From the NCBI GenBank assembly GCA_002914845.1, contig JXTC01000001.1, forward strand, positions 2,845,204-2,909,203: DNA of 64,000 nt, written 5' to 3'. The translations under genes and the position numbers were made by a program. Origin of the DNA: Trema orientale. Its lineage: Eukaryota; Streptophyta; Magnoliopsida; Rosales; Cannabaceae. The notes below the pieces were generated by a model. It saw only the letters and a program-made list of their open reading frames with translations, was not told where the DNA came from and searched no databases. This document shows positions 1 through 13,014 of this stretch, in pieces; within the stretch, counting starts at the first letter, position 1, and each line of letters opens with the position of its first letter.

Positions 1-519
1 GCTTGGCTAGTATGTTGAGAAAAGAAGAGGAGGCCAAAGAACTGGACTGGAGTAAGAGGGTGAAGATTATTAGAGGCGTGGCTCATGCCTTGTCGTACAT
101 GCACCATGGTTGCTCTCAGCCAATTGTTCATCGAGACATATCAAGTGGTAATGTGTTGGTGGATTCAGAGTTTGAAGCTCGTGTTTCGGATTTTGGCACT
201 GCTAGGCTTCTAAATCCGGACTCGTCTAACTGGACTGCCCTTGCTGGCACTTACGGCTATGTAGCACCAGGTATAACGTTGCACTAATATATTTAATGAG
301 TTCATTGTTCTATTTGTTAGTTTATTTATGTACTATGTATTTAAATGGATCCAATTTAACAATCTAGTAATCTACAGAGGACACCCTACACTATGCCGTG
401 ACAGTTTGGATTTAGCTGAAAGCCTACATAAGTTATTATTTTATATGTATAGCACTGGACTATCTAAATCACTACACACTTCTAGTATGCATGCAACGTG
501 ATAATTTTGATTTATTGAC

Positions 520-569
<50 letters not shown>

Positions 570-1463
570 GCGTACGTAATGCTACGCGCGTACGGTGATT
601 ATTATGGTGTATATATGAATATACGTATAAGACATTTATTATTCACGTTGCACATGAAGCGTACGTACTTCTCTATTTTTTTTTCTCTTTTTTTCCCCCG
701 GTTACAGAAGGAAGTTTACCTTCTGAAATTTTTTTTGTAGCAGTAGTACTGTTGTCTATTGTATATTAAGGTCTATTGATTTCCAATTACACTCGGCAGA
801 CATATATATATATATGTGGCTATTAGACTTGCTAGCTAGCTGATTGGATCAATAATTTTATTGTTATTACTGCCCTTAGAAAAGAGAACTAAGAACAACA
901 TTATCGCATATCGATCGATCAATATATATCTTTCCTTTTACAGACTTTGCTTATTATATAAAGTGATGTATGTTAGAAATTTTATTTATTTGTTTTTCTT
1001 AATATATCTTTTTATATCACTTATAATATAATTTCTTTGCCAACCTAACAGAAGAAAAAAGAAAAATTGCTGATTTTATTGTGACAATATATAATTTTTC
1101 TGTCTTTTTCTTGGCACAGAGCTTGCTTACACAATGAAAGTGACTGAGAAATGTGATGTTTATAGCTTTGGAGTTTTGGCATTAGAAGTTATGATGGGAA
1201 AGCAGCCTGGAGATTTCATCTCCTCCTATTCATCTCATGTTGATCCATTGTCAAATGGGGAAGAATTAGGAACGTCGATACTGAAGATGGATTTTCTGGA
1301 CCAACGTCTCCAACCTCCCACCCCTCAAGTCGAGACTGAACTCAAAACAGTCGCAAGTATCGTAGTAGCATGCTTAAATACGGTGCCACAGTCTAGGCCA
1401 ACCATGCAAGCGATTTCTCAGATGCTTACATCTGCCCAACTACATTCATCACATTCTAATTAA
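1..1463 (+). CDS. MIK2-like LRR receptor kinase, 3' part (kinase C-lobe)
   Basis: This is the C-terminal part of a plasma-membrane leucine-rich-repeat receptor-like kinase; the rest lies left of the window. Exon 1 (1-270, entering in mid-codon) encodes the catalytic loop HRDISSGNV and the DFG motif in SDFGTARLL. The intron is 271-1119 (GT...CAG). Exon 2 (1120-1463) completes the APE motif (YVAPELAYT) and the helical C-lobe ([15 protein letters not shown]), ending at TAA. All kinase motifs visible here are intact, so the visible part could be functional. The wording closely matches MDIS1-interacting receptor-like kinase 2 (MIK2) relatives, which sense peptides or cell-wall state. Position 1 aligns with 12118 of the broken sister gene, giving a tandem pair about 12 kb apart. 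The exact subfamily member is not resolved. Confidence 0.9.
524..566. repeat. (TA)n microsatellite
   Basis: An uninterrupted TA dinucleotide run lies inside the intron of the kinase gene. It is likely length-polymorphic. Confidence 0.95.
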
Positions 1464-2690
1464 TTGGATCTATGTATTTCTAGCTAATGTGAAAATAAGG
1501 TCCTAACTATAATTGTACTAAATAAAATGTTCAGCGTCCAAAATAGTATATACTAGTTTCCCAAATCACATGTTAACATGGTTAATATTGAACGGATAAT
1601 CCTATATTAGTGTTATTTATGCATCTCAAAAAGTATTATTTGTTAATATTTAATGAATGTATTTCTTTACTCTGCTCATTATGTGTCATCTGAAAAACCA
1701 CGACATTTATGTTTTTTTTTTTTTTTCGAAGATAATTACTCTTAGTCTTTAGCATTTTCCCTAATATTATCAGCAAGATACGGGAATTTGGTTGAGACTT
1801 TAAGGCCTCCATATGTCAAAAGAAATTGTCCAAGTACTAAGTCAATCTATCAGTAGGGTCGCATTTGTTTAGAGTTACGGTATCTACACTAGCTATATTA
1901 AACCATACATATGTTCAGTTCCCTTAGCCCTTGAATATAAATAAATATGTTCAGTGCTCCCTTATGTTACAACGGAAATCTAAAGTCGTGACTTTTAGTA
2001 ATTTTAAATAAAAATATAATAAAATATAAATTTTACGATGAGAAATCAAGTACTTGAGAATTTCATTTTGGTCCTCAAATCATTATAAATTCCACAACCA
2101 TTAAAAATATTATTAGTTTTAATTATTTGAAAAAAATATCTATTAAAGTTTAAGATTGATTCATTTAGAAACTTATTAATATATCATAAATTTTGGTAAA
2201 TTGAGTAATTGAAATCTTAAGTCTAATGTCTAAAATATGTTACATAAAATTACTTGTAATTTCAAATACTCAAATTAGTAACAAAACCATCCTCATACAT
2301 CTACTTAGTAAATATACTAGACTTGGCTAAATAATTGGACAAGAAAAAAAAAATTAACAGAGAATAGATACCCACCAAAGAATGGGAATATATAGGACCG
2401 CAAGCATAAACTACGTAACTTATCTAACCATCGGGACGGCGATCTCAAATAGACAAAACACTTGAAAGTGGGAAAAGTGGGGAGTGCGCATTCACGTGCT
2501 CAGTAGAAATTCAATTATCTTTTTGAGTGGATACAATTTTTCCAAACATGTGTAGTTAATATACCTTTTCTATTTTCAAAAATAAGTTTACAAAATAATT
2601 AAGATCAAGATTAATCACATATTCAAAAACCAAAACCAATACCACATGATTGTACATATCATATATCAACCAATGTATATGAGTGAGCTC
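1464..2690. other. AT-rich intergenic sequence
   Basis: This is the downstream flank of the kinase gene. It is AT-rich with homopolymer runs (for example the T run near 1713-1726). I see no reading frame, RNA gene or clear repeat boundary. Confidence 0.6.
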
Positions 2691-4197
2691 TCATCCCCCC
2701 ATCGCAGTCTTTTAATATCCCTTATTAAAGGTACCCAGTATCCTAATACTACCCGGAGGTGTGTCAGCTAAAAATCTGCGCATAATTCTAGATCTTTCAC
2801 CTAGTGCTGCAACAACTCACTAGCAATCTAAAATACTATGATACAATAATGGAACTCAAGTGTGTGATCTTATGGTATGTACAATATATAACAGGATGTG
2901 TAATAACCATGTAGCAAAAAATATAACCAATCAATACTTTAAAAATTTCACTTGGCATTATTCTGGAATTTACTGTACCATGAGCAACAAATCCATTGTA
3001 TCACCCCATAATCACAATTTTACAAATATGTATAGAAGTCACACAGTTCAATTCCAGAATAATCCAAGATTTTCCAACAGTTTATCAAAACAACGTATTA
3101 TTCACAATTTTTCACAAATAAGTTATAATGCAAAATTTAAATTAAAACATATATAAAACCAGGTAATTGAACCTCCACCTCGAGATAATAGTTATACCAA
3201 GCTAACAGCGCACGAAGAATCTCTCATTGGTCATTTTGGTGCTCAGACGATCATTTCATGAATCTCGTAAGCTCACTTTGAAAAATAATTTTTTCAACGG
3301 GGCCTCAAATTAAAAAACAGGCATTGCAACTAAAGTCGTAGCACCTAAAGTAGCTAGGCTAGACATATAATTTGTCAAATTTGAGTCCAGAACTGAGATC
3401 CAGCCCGTGACACACAAAATGACACTATTCACGAGCCTCGTGCTCTGATTTTTGTACTACTTCAAAATATATCGATATTTTATATCAAAGTCTGTCTCTC
3501 GACCTCATGAGTCCGAATTTGAAGTCAAATTCAGTTTCGAGGTCCTAAGCCTTAATCGAGCTTTAAATCCGAGAATTACAAAAATGTCTCTTTTGGAATT
3601 AATTGAAAAATGTCCACTTTTTCAATTCGAAAATTAACACACTTCTGGATATCATTTCAATGCCTAATAACCACATTTATTTATGATTTTCCGTCCTCTA
3701 CAACGTCATATAATTATTTCGGAAAAAGTAATTATCTAACAAAAATAATTATAAAAATACCATAAAACTATTTGAAAAATGACCAAATCAAACGAAATCT
3801 TACTGCCGGCGAGTTGACGGCCAGAACTAGTGAGAGATTGACTGCGACGACGAGACAAAGTTGTACATACTGGCAATGTGAGCTTGCGATGTCGGACAAC
3901 GAAGCAGTGGCTGAAAAACCATTCAGCTGACGTCAACTTCGGTGGCTCAGATCTCTAGCGTACGGCGGCAAAACACGGCGGGGTTTGGTGTCATGGCTTC
4001 GTCAGCGAGTAGTGCTTCACAGGTGCTAACGAGTCTGGCTGTTAGGGTTGCAGTGGCTCTACGAATGAACAGTAGCCATGGGAGGAATTTTCTAAAAAAT
4101 AATCAGGGGCTTCGATGAAGAATGAGGAAAATTCCAGGGATTTAAATACAATTTTGGGAATTGTAGCACACGTGTCAACTCCAGAACGCGTGGGCAC
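2691..4197. repeat. Unclassified dispersed repeat, interrupted
   Basis: This non-coding block is compositionally unlike its AT-rich flanks and has a GC-richer core at about 3800-4090. Wording such as repeated 'gaggtc', 'caattcgaaaa' and 'agtccc'-type phrases is the sort seen in old plant LTR-like repeats. It appears to resume at 6928-7190 on the far side of the LTR element at 4198-6922. No protein domain is visible. A 98-residue frame at 2860-3156 has no family resemblance. Class unknown; an LTR or other terminal repeat is only a guess. Confidence 0.35.
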
Positions 4198-5834
4198 TGT
4201 TGTGGAAATTTGCAAGCCCACAAAATCGTAACAAGTAATATAATAGGAAGTATCGAGTATCGTCCCACAAAGACTGTTGTTTTACTAATTACCGAAATTA
4301 TGCTAACCCTAACTTTATTTGAATTAATCGACTAAAGAAAAATTAAATTAAATGAAAATTAAAAATAAACTAAAGGTAATTAAAATAACGAAAATTAAAT
4401 TAAATTAAAGAGAGCGTAGAATGAAAATTAAACAGGGTTTAAATCAATGAAAATAAACCTAGGGTGTCCGATTTCACCATAACTAATCCACTCTAAAAAT
4501 TCTCTATCTCATTAGCCTAAAATTATTTCCCTAGTTGATAGTCGAGATTCCTTAATTTATTCACTATTCTCTCCCGAGTTCAAGCAAAAATATCCTTAAT
4601 TACCAATTCACTATATTCCTATGTGAATAAACTAATTAAGAATTCATTAGGATCTATGGAAACTCATATAACTATTACATAAACCATGTAAATATATTCC
4701 TATTTTACATGTAATTTATGGCTTTCAATCTAATGAACTAGACACATAAATCTCCTTCCTATTTCATTATGATTAACAAATCATCTATTTAGTAGCCAAT
4801 TAAATAGAAGCATTAAGAACAGAATTGAAAACTCAACTAGGAAAAATAATTCATGGACTAAATTGAAAGAAAAATATTTAAAGCATCATAGTTAGGCTAC
4901 ATCGTAGCCCTAAAAAAGAAATCTAGAACATATCAAACTAAGAAAAACAAAAACATTAAATGTAAACATCCTTAAAAAAATAAAATTCTAAAACTGAAAA
5001 TAAAATCAAACTAGAGAAATCGCGGTTAAAGAGGCTCTACTCCACTGCTCTGTCTCTCACAGACTTTCTCTCTCTAAAATTATGTTTCTCTCTCTAGAAT
5101 TGTGTGTTTTTTTCTCTTCTGTCCCGTAGTCCTTTTATAGCTGAAAAGAGAGTGTTTCCCGATCATTCATGGATTCCTATGCTCAAATATGATTGGTTGT
5201 GTGATGTGTCACTTTACAATTTACTCTCTCTTTCTCCTCATGTTTCTATTCAAAATCTGATACAAGGGCAATTATCCAGTGCGGCACGAAAAAATGAGCT
5301 TAGCACATAAGTCGCCTTTCATTGGCTAAAGAAAATGATGACTTTGACTTGGTGATGTGGCACTGTCCTGTTGGAGGGAGAAACCAATTGCACGGAAAAT
5401 GTCCGCACCTGATCAGACACACTTGGAAGCCTCTACCATCTCTCTTACGCGTGGCCCCTAGCTGTCCCCTTTGTTGCCTCCCCCACTCTCAACCTCTGCG
5501 AGTGAGCTACACTCTCCAATCCAGCCCGTTAATCTGATTGATCCAACGGCCAAGATTTAATCCGAATTTTTTTTTTCTTTTCTATTTTACCTAAATCAAA
5601 TTAAAATTAAATTAAATCAAAAACCTAAATCTAATAAATATATATTTCAAATTAAATTAACTTAAACTAATTAAATTAAAACACGTAAACTTAATAAAAT
5701 AAAATAAAACTAAACTTAAACTAAAATAAAATAAAATAACTTAAATTACTAAAAATCTAAATTAAAATTACTCTAGGACACACATTTTTAATTCATAAAA
5801 TAGTACAATTAACTCTATTTTCATAGAGTTATCA
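4198..5834 (-). repeat. LTR of the 4.2-6.9 kb element (3' LTR)
   Basis: This LTR of about 1.64 kb, in TG...CA orientation, borders the purine-rich tract at its right edge. It contains a CT-rich stretch (about 5035-5115), where a transcript start and leader would be expected in this orientation. Its right 486 bases (5349-5834) are repeated at 6444-6922. Confidence 0.75.
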
Positions 5835-6443
5835 CACCCCCAAACTTGAATTTTTGCTAGTCTTCGAGCAAAAGAAAGAAAAGAAAACTTAAACAAAATT
5901 CTAAACACCTAGACTTGACCAAACTATGACCCAGTTCAATTATCAAAATTTGCCTCAAAGATTTCACTTAATATAAAGCTCAAAGAAAAATTTTGAACAC
6001 TGTTAATGGGTCTAGAATTTCAATTCAAATGCTAACCTGATTCCACTATAGATTCCTTCAGTGTGTGTGTGCGAAAACAATTATATTTAATCATATGCAA
6101 CTCGAATCAGTTTATGCAAATAAGTAAGTTATAATAAATCTCTAGATAGAAATATATAAACTCTATAGGCCTATTTTTCATACCACTCTCTACTAATGTA
6201 GACTAACATTGCACTAAAGATTAGTAGGACTTTATTAAGCTTATAATGTAAGGCTAAGGTAACCGGTAGGATAAAAGATATTTTTGTGGCTCAAATCACC
6301 CTAAGCACATAAATTATTTTCGGATCTTTATACAACTCAACTCAACACTTTGTTGATAAAATTCCCCCAAACTTTCCAATTTCTTCTTTCACTCCACATT
6401 TTCTCATTAAAGCATTATACTCCAAACTTATGATTTTTCAATT

Positions 6444-6922
6444 TTGGTGATGTGGCGCTGTCCTGTTGGAGGGAGAAACCAATTGCACGGAAAATGTCCA
6501 CACTTGATCAGACACACTTGGAAGCCTCCACCATCTCTCTTACACGTGGGCCCCAGCTGTCCCTTTTGTTGCCTCCCCCACTCTCAGCCTCTGCGAGTGA
6601 GCTACACTCTCCAATCCAACCCGTTAATCTGATTGATCCAACGGTCAAGATTTAATCCGAATTTCTTTTTTTTTTCTTTTCTATTTAACCTAAATCAAAT
6701 TAAAATTAAATTAAATCAAAAACCTAAATCTAATAAATATCTATTTCAAATTAAATTAACTTAAACTAATTAAATTAAAACACCTAAACTTAATAAAATA
6801 AAATTAAATACAACTAAAATAAAACAACTTAAATTACTAAAAATCTAAATTAAAATTACTCTAGGACACACATTTTTAATTAATAAAATAGCACAATTAA
6901 CTCTATTTTCATAGAGTTATCA
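6444..6922 (-). repeat. Second, partial LTR of the same element
   Basis: A direct repeat of 5349-5834, beginning TTGGTGATGTGG and ending GAGTTATCA immediately before the right target duplication. Identity is about 95 percent by eye in the part compared. Confidence 0.8.
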
Positions 6923-6927
6923 GGCAC

Positions 6928-7196
6928 TGCTTTCCTTAATTGCATTTTGGCCCAAATTTTAAAATATTCTTTCATTTACGCCCTTAAAAATTTACACTTT
7001 AGTCCCTATTTTTAAATTTTCTTTACACTTAAACCCAAATGAACCTAGACTTGATTGTGTCTAAATTCATTTCAAGTATTTTGATTTAATTAATCCAAAA
7101 ATTCGAATTTACCATTATACTCTTAGTTCAAAATTACTTTTATACCCTTTTAAAAATTTAATTTTTACACCATATCTATTGAATATAAATAAATAT
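6928..7196. other. Continuation of unclassified repeat
   Basis: AT-rich non-coding sequence with 'ttggcccaaa' and 'tttagtccc' wording. It probably continues the repeat split by the LTR insertion at 4198-6922. No coding potential. Confidence 0.35.
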
Positions 7197-7432
7197 GGTT
7201 CTCAACCCAATAGGTATTTTTTTACCTATCTATAGATATTTTTTTTAGCTGTTTGATCATAATCTAACAGCTACTAAAATTTAGGTAGTTAGATTAAAAA
7301 ATAATAAAAATAAATACTCATTATTTAATATTTTTTATCTTTAACTTTTACTATAAAAAGATGGGTATGATCAATTTTAATTAGACAAAACAATACTTAC
7401 GGATAGGTAAAAAAAATCTATTGGATTGGTGC

Positions 7433-7434
<2 letters not shown>
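7197..7434. mobile_element. MITE, family with TACCTAT-rich inverted ends (copy 1)
   Basis: A 238-bp element with imperfect terminal inverted repeats: the left end carries CCCAATAGGTATTTTTTTACC and the right end is its approximate inverse, closing with CTATTGGATTGGTGCCC. The same ends occur in a second copy at 30763-31000. There are no coding frames. A target duplication is not clear because the right flank is an AT microsatellite. Superfamily not assigned. Confidence 0.65.

Positions 7435-7470
<36 letters not shown>
7435..7470. repeat. (AT)n microsatellite
   Basis: An AT dinucleotide run directly abuts the right end of the MITE at 7197-7434. Confidence 0.95.
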
Positions 7471-7474
<4 letters not shown>

Positions 7475-8519
7475 TTATATAAATAGCACTTATTTAATTC
7501 ATAATTAGCACAATTAAATTGAATTTGATTTGAGGTATATACTGTGGTGTATTCGTTATCCAAACTAATTGGTGCTTTGACGCTGCATGGGATTGGCAGT
7601 TTTTCTGATGACTTGATTAAATTTGAACTTGTCAATCCATACAAACATTTGCAAATAGCATATTATACTTATACGATGCATTATAGTTGACTTTTTTCTG
7701 CAAAATATTCTAATTTGTTCTTAGGTATTCTTAGAAGCAACCTTTAATTAGTAGCACTGTGAAGCGAAATTTCCTGGTATTTAGTCGATGAGCAGTGTCA
7801 CGAATTATTGGGAGAAATTCAACTAAGATAATGCACAAGCCGAGAACTTAAATAAGGCCTTGGTTTCAAGCTATTCAGAAACAGAACCTTTTGCTGAATT
7901 TTTTTCCCCAAAAATAATAACGGTAATAATTATAATAAATGAAAACGACATGCATTTCTTACTGTTTTGCAATTGTCTAACGTCCAGATCTTCTTCTTTG
8001 ATACTATTTAGCTGATCAAAGACTTGAATTGATACTTGGAATTTATGCAATTAATATATAAACTCGTGACTTCTGACTTTTGAAGTCAATCAAATAACAT
8101 CTGCAAGTATCACCTCCTGACAAATCACAAATACTGGAATTAGATCACTTTATTAAGTATTGTAAGTTAATACTTAAATGCCCTGTAATTGGAGTAATTG
8201 GAGTTATATACGTAAGTGCAAGAATAATGATGGGCATAATACTTGATGTTATTTCAAATCGCATATTATTGAGAACCACATTATTTCAAGGTTAAAAATA
8301 TATATATTTGAAATCATACCATATTTTTAGTTTTCCACATTAATTGGAGTAAAGATTACGCACAAATTGGTGTCTCTATCATCACCAATAATGAATTGAG
8401 AGCAATAGTAAGCAGGCCAATATTCATTGCAAATACATGGGAAGACATCAAAGAGGGTTGTTTTTAATGGTTCATCTAAGTATTAAAATTGTGAAAACCA
8501 AGTATTGAATTCTTGTGGC
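7471..8519. other. AT-rich intergenic sequence
   Basis: I see no gene, RNA or repeat boundary in this kilobase. Short frames are random and interrupted. Confidence 0.6.
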
Positions 8520-8522
8520 TTA

Positions 8523-9362
8523 GGGCATCTCCAACCCACTCCTCTATTTTAGTGTAATTTTTACTCCATCGTGGAGTAACTTTTACATCAAACAGTAACT
8601 TATCTCCAACTCATTAATCAATTTCTAACACCAAAAAGAATATTCCTAATATATTCCTTTTGCTCTACTTTTTATATAACTTTATTCTAATTCTCCACTA
8701 TTTATCAATTTCACCAATAATGCCCATATATAAATTTATTTTACGTATTGATCCAATAATATGTTTTATTATTTGATAAAGTTGTAGAAACTAATAGATT
8801 AATAAATTATATTTTATTAACTAAAATTACCCGTTTATAAAATTAATATCTTATTTAAAAAGCAAAATTAAATTAAGAAAATTTTACAATGAATCCAAAA
8901 TATTACATTTAATAATTAAACACAAGTACAAATGTGAAAAATAGATTTCATGTATCTCCATTATAAATTGATATTTTATATTATTTACATATTAAATTTA
9001 CTCAATATAAATTTAACCATGAACTAACAACAAAAATATGAGACAGAAAAAGGAATATTTTTAATTTTTTGGTACCAAAAAGTTGTTAATTTTGGCCAAA
9101 ACTATACAAGCAGAGTCAAAACTAAAAAATTCAATATTCATTTGTGATTCCTTTTTGCAAATAGAAAAAGAAAGAGTTTTTTCTTTTAAAAAAAAAAAAA
9201 TAGAATGGCGTTTGTGAACAGTATCATGCCAAAATTAGCGCAGTATTGTTCACAAGTGGGCCCAAATGCTATTTTAGATTGCAAAAATGGAGCTGAGTTG
9301 GCCTAACACCTAGTGCCAAATGCCTCTTTTTTACGCTAATATAGCTTGTATTAGAGAAGGCC
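8523..9362. mobile_element. PIF/Harbinger-type non-autonomous element
   Basis: The 840-bp segment starts GGGCATCTCCAA and ends with the inverse-like TTAGAGAAGGCC. It is flanked on both sides by TTA (8520-8522 and 9363-9365), the 3-bp duplication typical of Harbinger elements. GGCATCTCCAA ends are common in plant Harbinger MITEs. The interior is AT-rich without a transposase frame. The inverted-repeat match is short, so a weaker alternative is chance ends in ordinary AT-rich DNA. Confidence 0.6.
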
Positions 9363-10056
9363 TTATAAGTTACATCTCAAGTTGAACTTGGAAATTTCAA
9401 GAAGGTAATAGGACTCAGAATCTCCCTAAAAAAAAAAGAAAAATTACTGAGAATCAATAAAAAGAGCAAAAGGGTGAATTAAACAGTAGTTAAAGTGTGT
9501 CAACGCTTGTCGTGTAAGAAACTCCCCTAGTCTAGAGAAGTTTCTCATAATTTTACTTAAGTTGACCATTTGCATATCCCGAATTGGGGTTCAAAAAATT
9601 GCTGCAATTAAAGTAAACATATTCCGAAAATGACATGCCTTCTTACCCTTCTTCATGTATATAAATAGAATCCACATGGTTCTTTCATTTTCAGTACTTA
9701 ACTCAAATGTTAGGAACACTATTACATTAGTAACAATGTTTGAATTGAACATTTAAGTATTGGTCTCATGAGGAATTTCTTGTAAATTACATAAGGGAGC
9801 GATGGACACGGAACACTCATTTTAACTTCCACTTAATTATTCAATCTAAGAAGTCATTGTTATTGGTGAGTTCAAAATAATTTGGACAACAACCGAAGTG
9901 TTGAACGAAATTGTGTTGCTTACATCTTAACTTGACTATTTCATTTTAAAAAGTTTGGAAGAAAATTCAACAAGATCACAAAAATGGATTAAGAAAGCAA
10001 CTATACATGAAAACTGGAGTTATCTCTTGGTCTTTATAAGTAGTCCTGAGCTATAA
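9363..10056. other. Upstream flank of the decayed receptor-kinase gene
   Basis: AT-rich sequence without a convincing signal-peptide exon. The N-terminal secretion signal and LRR cap expected for a MIK2-like protein are not found here, so the 5' end of the downstream pseudogene seems lost. Confidence 0.5.
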
Positions 10057-13014
10057 TTGCCTCACAATAGAGAAAAAAACATCGTGAACAACAAAAAGTG
10101 CTCTCTGAAGAGTGTCATCACAATAAACCTTACCAATTCTGGTATACAAGGTACGCTTCACCATTTTCCATTCTCCTCTTTGTCTAATCTTTCATATTTG
10201 AATCTCAGCAGGAATGGACTCTTTAGTACAATCCCACCTCAAATCATTAATCTCTCAAAACTAGCCTATCTTGATCTCACTGCCAATCAATTTTCCGGCA
10301 AAATCCCACGCGGGATCGGTGACCTGACCGATCTTAAGGTCCTATACCTCACTAACAATAGCTTAAATGGCTCAATTCCTCAAGAACTAGGAAACTTAAA
10401 GTCTCTCTCCCAGTTAAGCCTTGACTCGAATAATCTTTCGGGTTCGGTCCCTCCATCACTAGGAGGTCTAACAAACCTCACTTTCCTCGGACTATCAACT
10501 AACAACCTTTCTGGTCCCATTCCAGAAGAGTTCGGAAACTTGAAGTCAATAGTCATTCTACTTATGAGTGCAAATAAACTCGACAGCTCAATTCCGTCCT
10601 CGTTTGGGGGGCCTTAGCAAGTTAAGAATCTTATGTCTTCACCGGAACCAGCTTTCGGGTTCTGTCCCCCAAGAGATGGGGAACCTCGTACAGTTAAATC
10701 AACTTGAGCTTGACACCAACCAATTCACCGGATACTTGCCTGAGAACCTATGTCAAGGTGGAGCTCTTCGAAGCTTTACAGCATTCAACAACCATTTCAT
10801 TGGTCCAATCCCGAAGAGCTTTAGAAACTGTACTAGTTTGTACAAAGTTCGTCTAGAAGGGAACCAACTGCACGGCAATATATCCGAAGATTTTGGAGTC
10901 TATCCAAACTTATCTTACGTAGATATTAGCCGTACTAAGTTCTATGGCGAGATATAACAAGACTGGAAACAGAGCAAAAATCTCACGGTTCTAAAGATGG
11001 CAGAGAACGACATTGGTGGTACTATACCACCTGAGCTTGGCAGCTTAAGCCAACTAGCTGAACTCCATCTCGCGTCAAAATCTTTTAGTTGGATTGATCC
11101 CAAAAGAGCTCGGAAGTTTGACTTCTTTGCTGAATCTGAGACTAAACGACAACCAACTCTCGGGTGGTATACCCTTTGAGTTTAAGTCCCTGACTAATCT
11201 TAACTATCTCGACTTGTCGTCTAACCGTTTAAACGACTCGATTCCATGACTTGTTGGGAACTTCTTGAAGAACAGTTACGTGAACTTGAGCAACAACAAG
11301 TTCAGTAAAGAAATTCCCATTGAGCTCGGGAGTTTGGTCCATTTATCCTTTCTAGACATGAGTTACAACTCGCTCAGAGGCGAGATACCTTGGCAAATGG
11401 GCACGATGCAGAGTTTGGAGGCTCTTAATCTATCCCACAACAGTCTTTCCGGTTCGATTCCAGCAACTTTTCACGACATGTTGGGCTTGTTATACGTTGA
11501 CATATCTTATAACCAGCTTCATGGTCCGGTTCCAAACAACACCGCATTTCGAAATGCTCCGAAAGAAGCACTACAAGGAAACATAGGACTATGTGGCAAC
11601 TTTGGAGGCCTTGAACCTTGCCAAAATAACTCAAAGAAGCACCGCAAAATCGCGATTCTAATCGCTTTACCTATTATGGGTGCGTACTTACTCCTATTTA
11701 TGATCTACATAATCGCCTTTTATCTAGGAAGAAAGTCGAAAAATCAATCGAAGAAAGAAGAAAAGGATGAAACCCGAGATGGGGCAGTAGTTTTTTGGGT
11801 GTTGAATTATGATGGAAGAACAATGTTCGGGGAAATCATAAGAGCAACCAATGATTTTGACCCCATATTTTGCATTGGAGAAGGAGGATATGGAAAAGTT
11901 TATAAAGCAAATCTTCAAATTAGACCCAATATTAATATAGTGGCCGTGAAGAAACTCCACCCTCCATGTGAAGAAGGTCATGAAAGGAAACTTGGGAAGG
12001 AGTTGAATGATTTAAGAGCCTTGCTAGAGATACGACATCGAAATATTGTCAAGTTTTATGGGTTCTGTTGGCATGAACGACAGTCGTTTTTGGTGTACGA
12101 GTATTTGGGAAGGGGAAGCTTGGCTAGTATGTTGAGAAAAGAAGACGAAGCCAGAGCACTGGATTGGAGTAAGAGGGTGAACATTATTAAATGCGTGGCT
12201 CATGACTTGGCTTACATGCACCATGGTTGCTCACCACCAATTGTTCATCGAGACATATCAAGCAACAATGTCTTGCTTGATTCAGAGTTTGAAGCTCGGG
12301 TTTCCGATTTTGGCACTGCGAAGCTTCTAAATCCGGACTCTTCGAATTGGACCGCCCTTGCGGGCACACTTTTGATATTTAGCACCAGGTCACATTACAC
12401 TATTTGTCAAAATTCACGGCAATTAATGTGATAGGAAACACTTTATTTACAACCTTACTTTTTTCATATTTATTTGAATCTTAGTTATTACCAAAAATAA
12501 ATTGAAAAAAAAAAAAAGTTATTGGCCACGAAGTTAGAATGGTGGTATGCTATTTCTATATTTTTCTTTTTGAATTTTTACTAACCGTATCTCGAACAAT
12601 GCTATAAGGCATTAGTAGTCTATTATGGTCCATTATCTCTGTTCATTCAATACATTTAGCAATGTACGTAACAATGATTTTTCTTCCTCGTTTTCAGAGC
12701 TTGCTTACACAATGAAATTAACTGAGAAATGCGACGACTATAGTTTTGGAGCGTTGGCACTAGAAGTTATGATGGGAAAGCAGCCGGGGGATTTCATCTC
12801 CTCTCTTAACGGATCTCCATTAGAGTACAGCGAAAACTTGGTGACGAAGATCATGGAAGTTTTGGACCAACGCCTCCCACCACCTTCACCACAAGTTGAG
12901 ATTCAGCTCACAAGCATTGCGAGTCTTATACTCACATGCTTGGATGAGCCACAATCCCGGCCGCCCATGAACCTAGTTTCTCAGGATTTTTCAGCTCAAT
13001 CTGCGCATTTTTAA
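10057..13014 (+). pseudogene. MIK2-like LRR receptor kinase, decayed tandem copy
   Basis: A host receptor-kinase gene with the order LRRs, juxtamembrane/transmembrane segment and kinase, but broken. LRR wording starts near 10076 (SVITINLTNSG) and runs to about 11540. A transmembrane helix is encoded near 11650-11730 (IAILIALPIMGAYLLLFMIY). The kinase follows, with glycine loop GEGGYGKV, VAVKK lysine, HRDISSNNV and SDFGTAKLL. The intron is 12389-12697; the last exon is 12698-13014. Lesions: an extra G in the run at 10606-10611; in-frame stop TAA 10955-10957; a frameshift near 11075-11095; stop TGA 11247-11249; a one-base gain near 12369-12380 ahead of the APE motif. The signal peptide is missing. 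The last exon also has DDYSFG where the sister has DVYSFG. It is a tandem sister of the gene at 1-1463. Confidence 0.88.

Larger units (their letters stand above)
4198..6922 (-). mobile_element. Ty3/gypsy-like LTR fossil, much reduced, with 5-bp target duplication
   Basis: The element is flanked by the perfect 5-bp duplication GGCAC (4193-4197 and 6923-6927) and begins TG and ends CA. It reads on the minus strand. A full-length 3' LTR (4198-5834) is followed by a purine-rich tract (minus strand AAGTTTGGGGGTG, just right of 5834), a short internal stretch, and a second LTR portion at 6444-6922. No gag or pol is recognisable and most of the interior is absent, so it is broken and non-autonomous. 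The two LTR stretches differ at roughly one base in twenty by eye, suggesting a fairly recent insertion (a few million years at usual plant rates). Its tract and 3' interior match those of the element at 52164-58697, so the two are relatives. Confidence 0.8.

Noticed and set aside
2860-3156. 98-residue open frame
   Set aside because: Asn/Ser-rich, low-complexity translation of AT-rich repeat DNA without family resemblance, leader or splice context.
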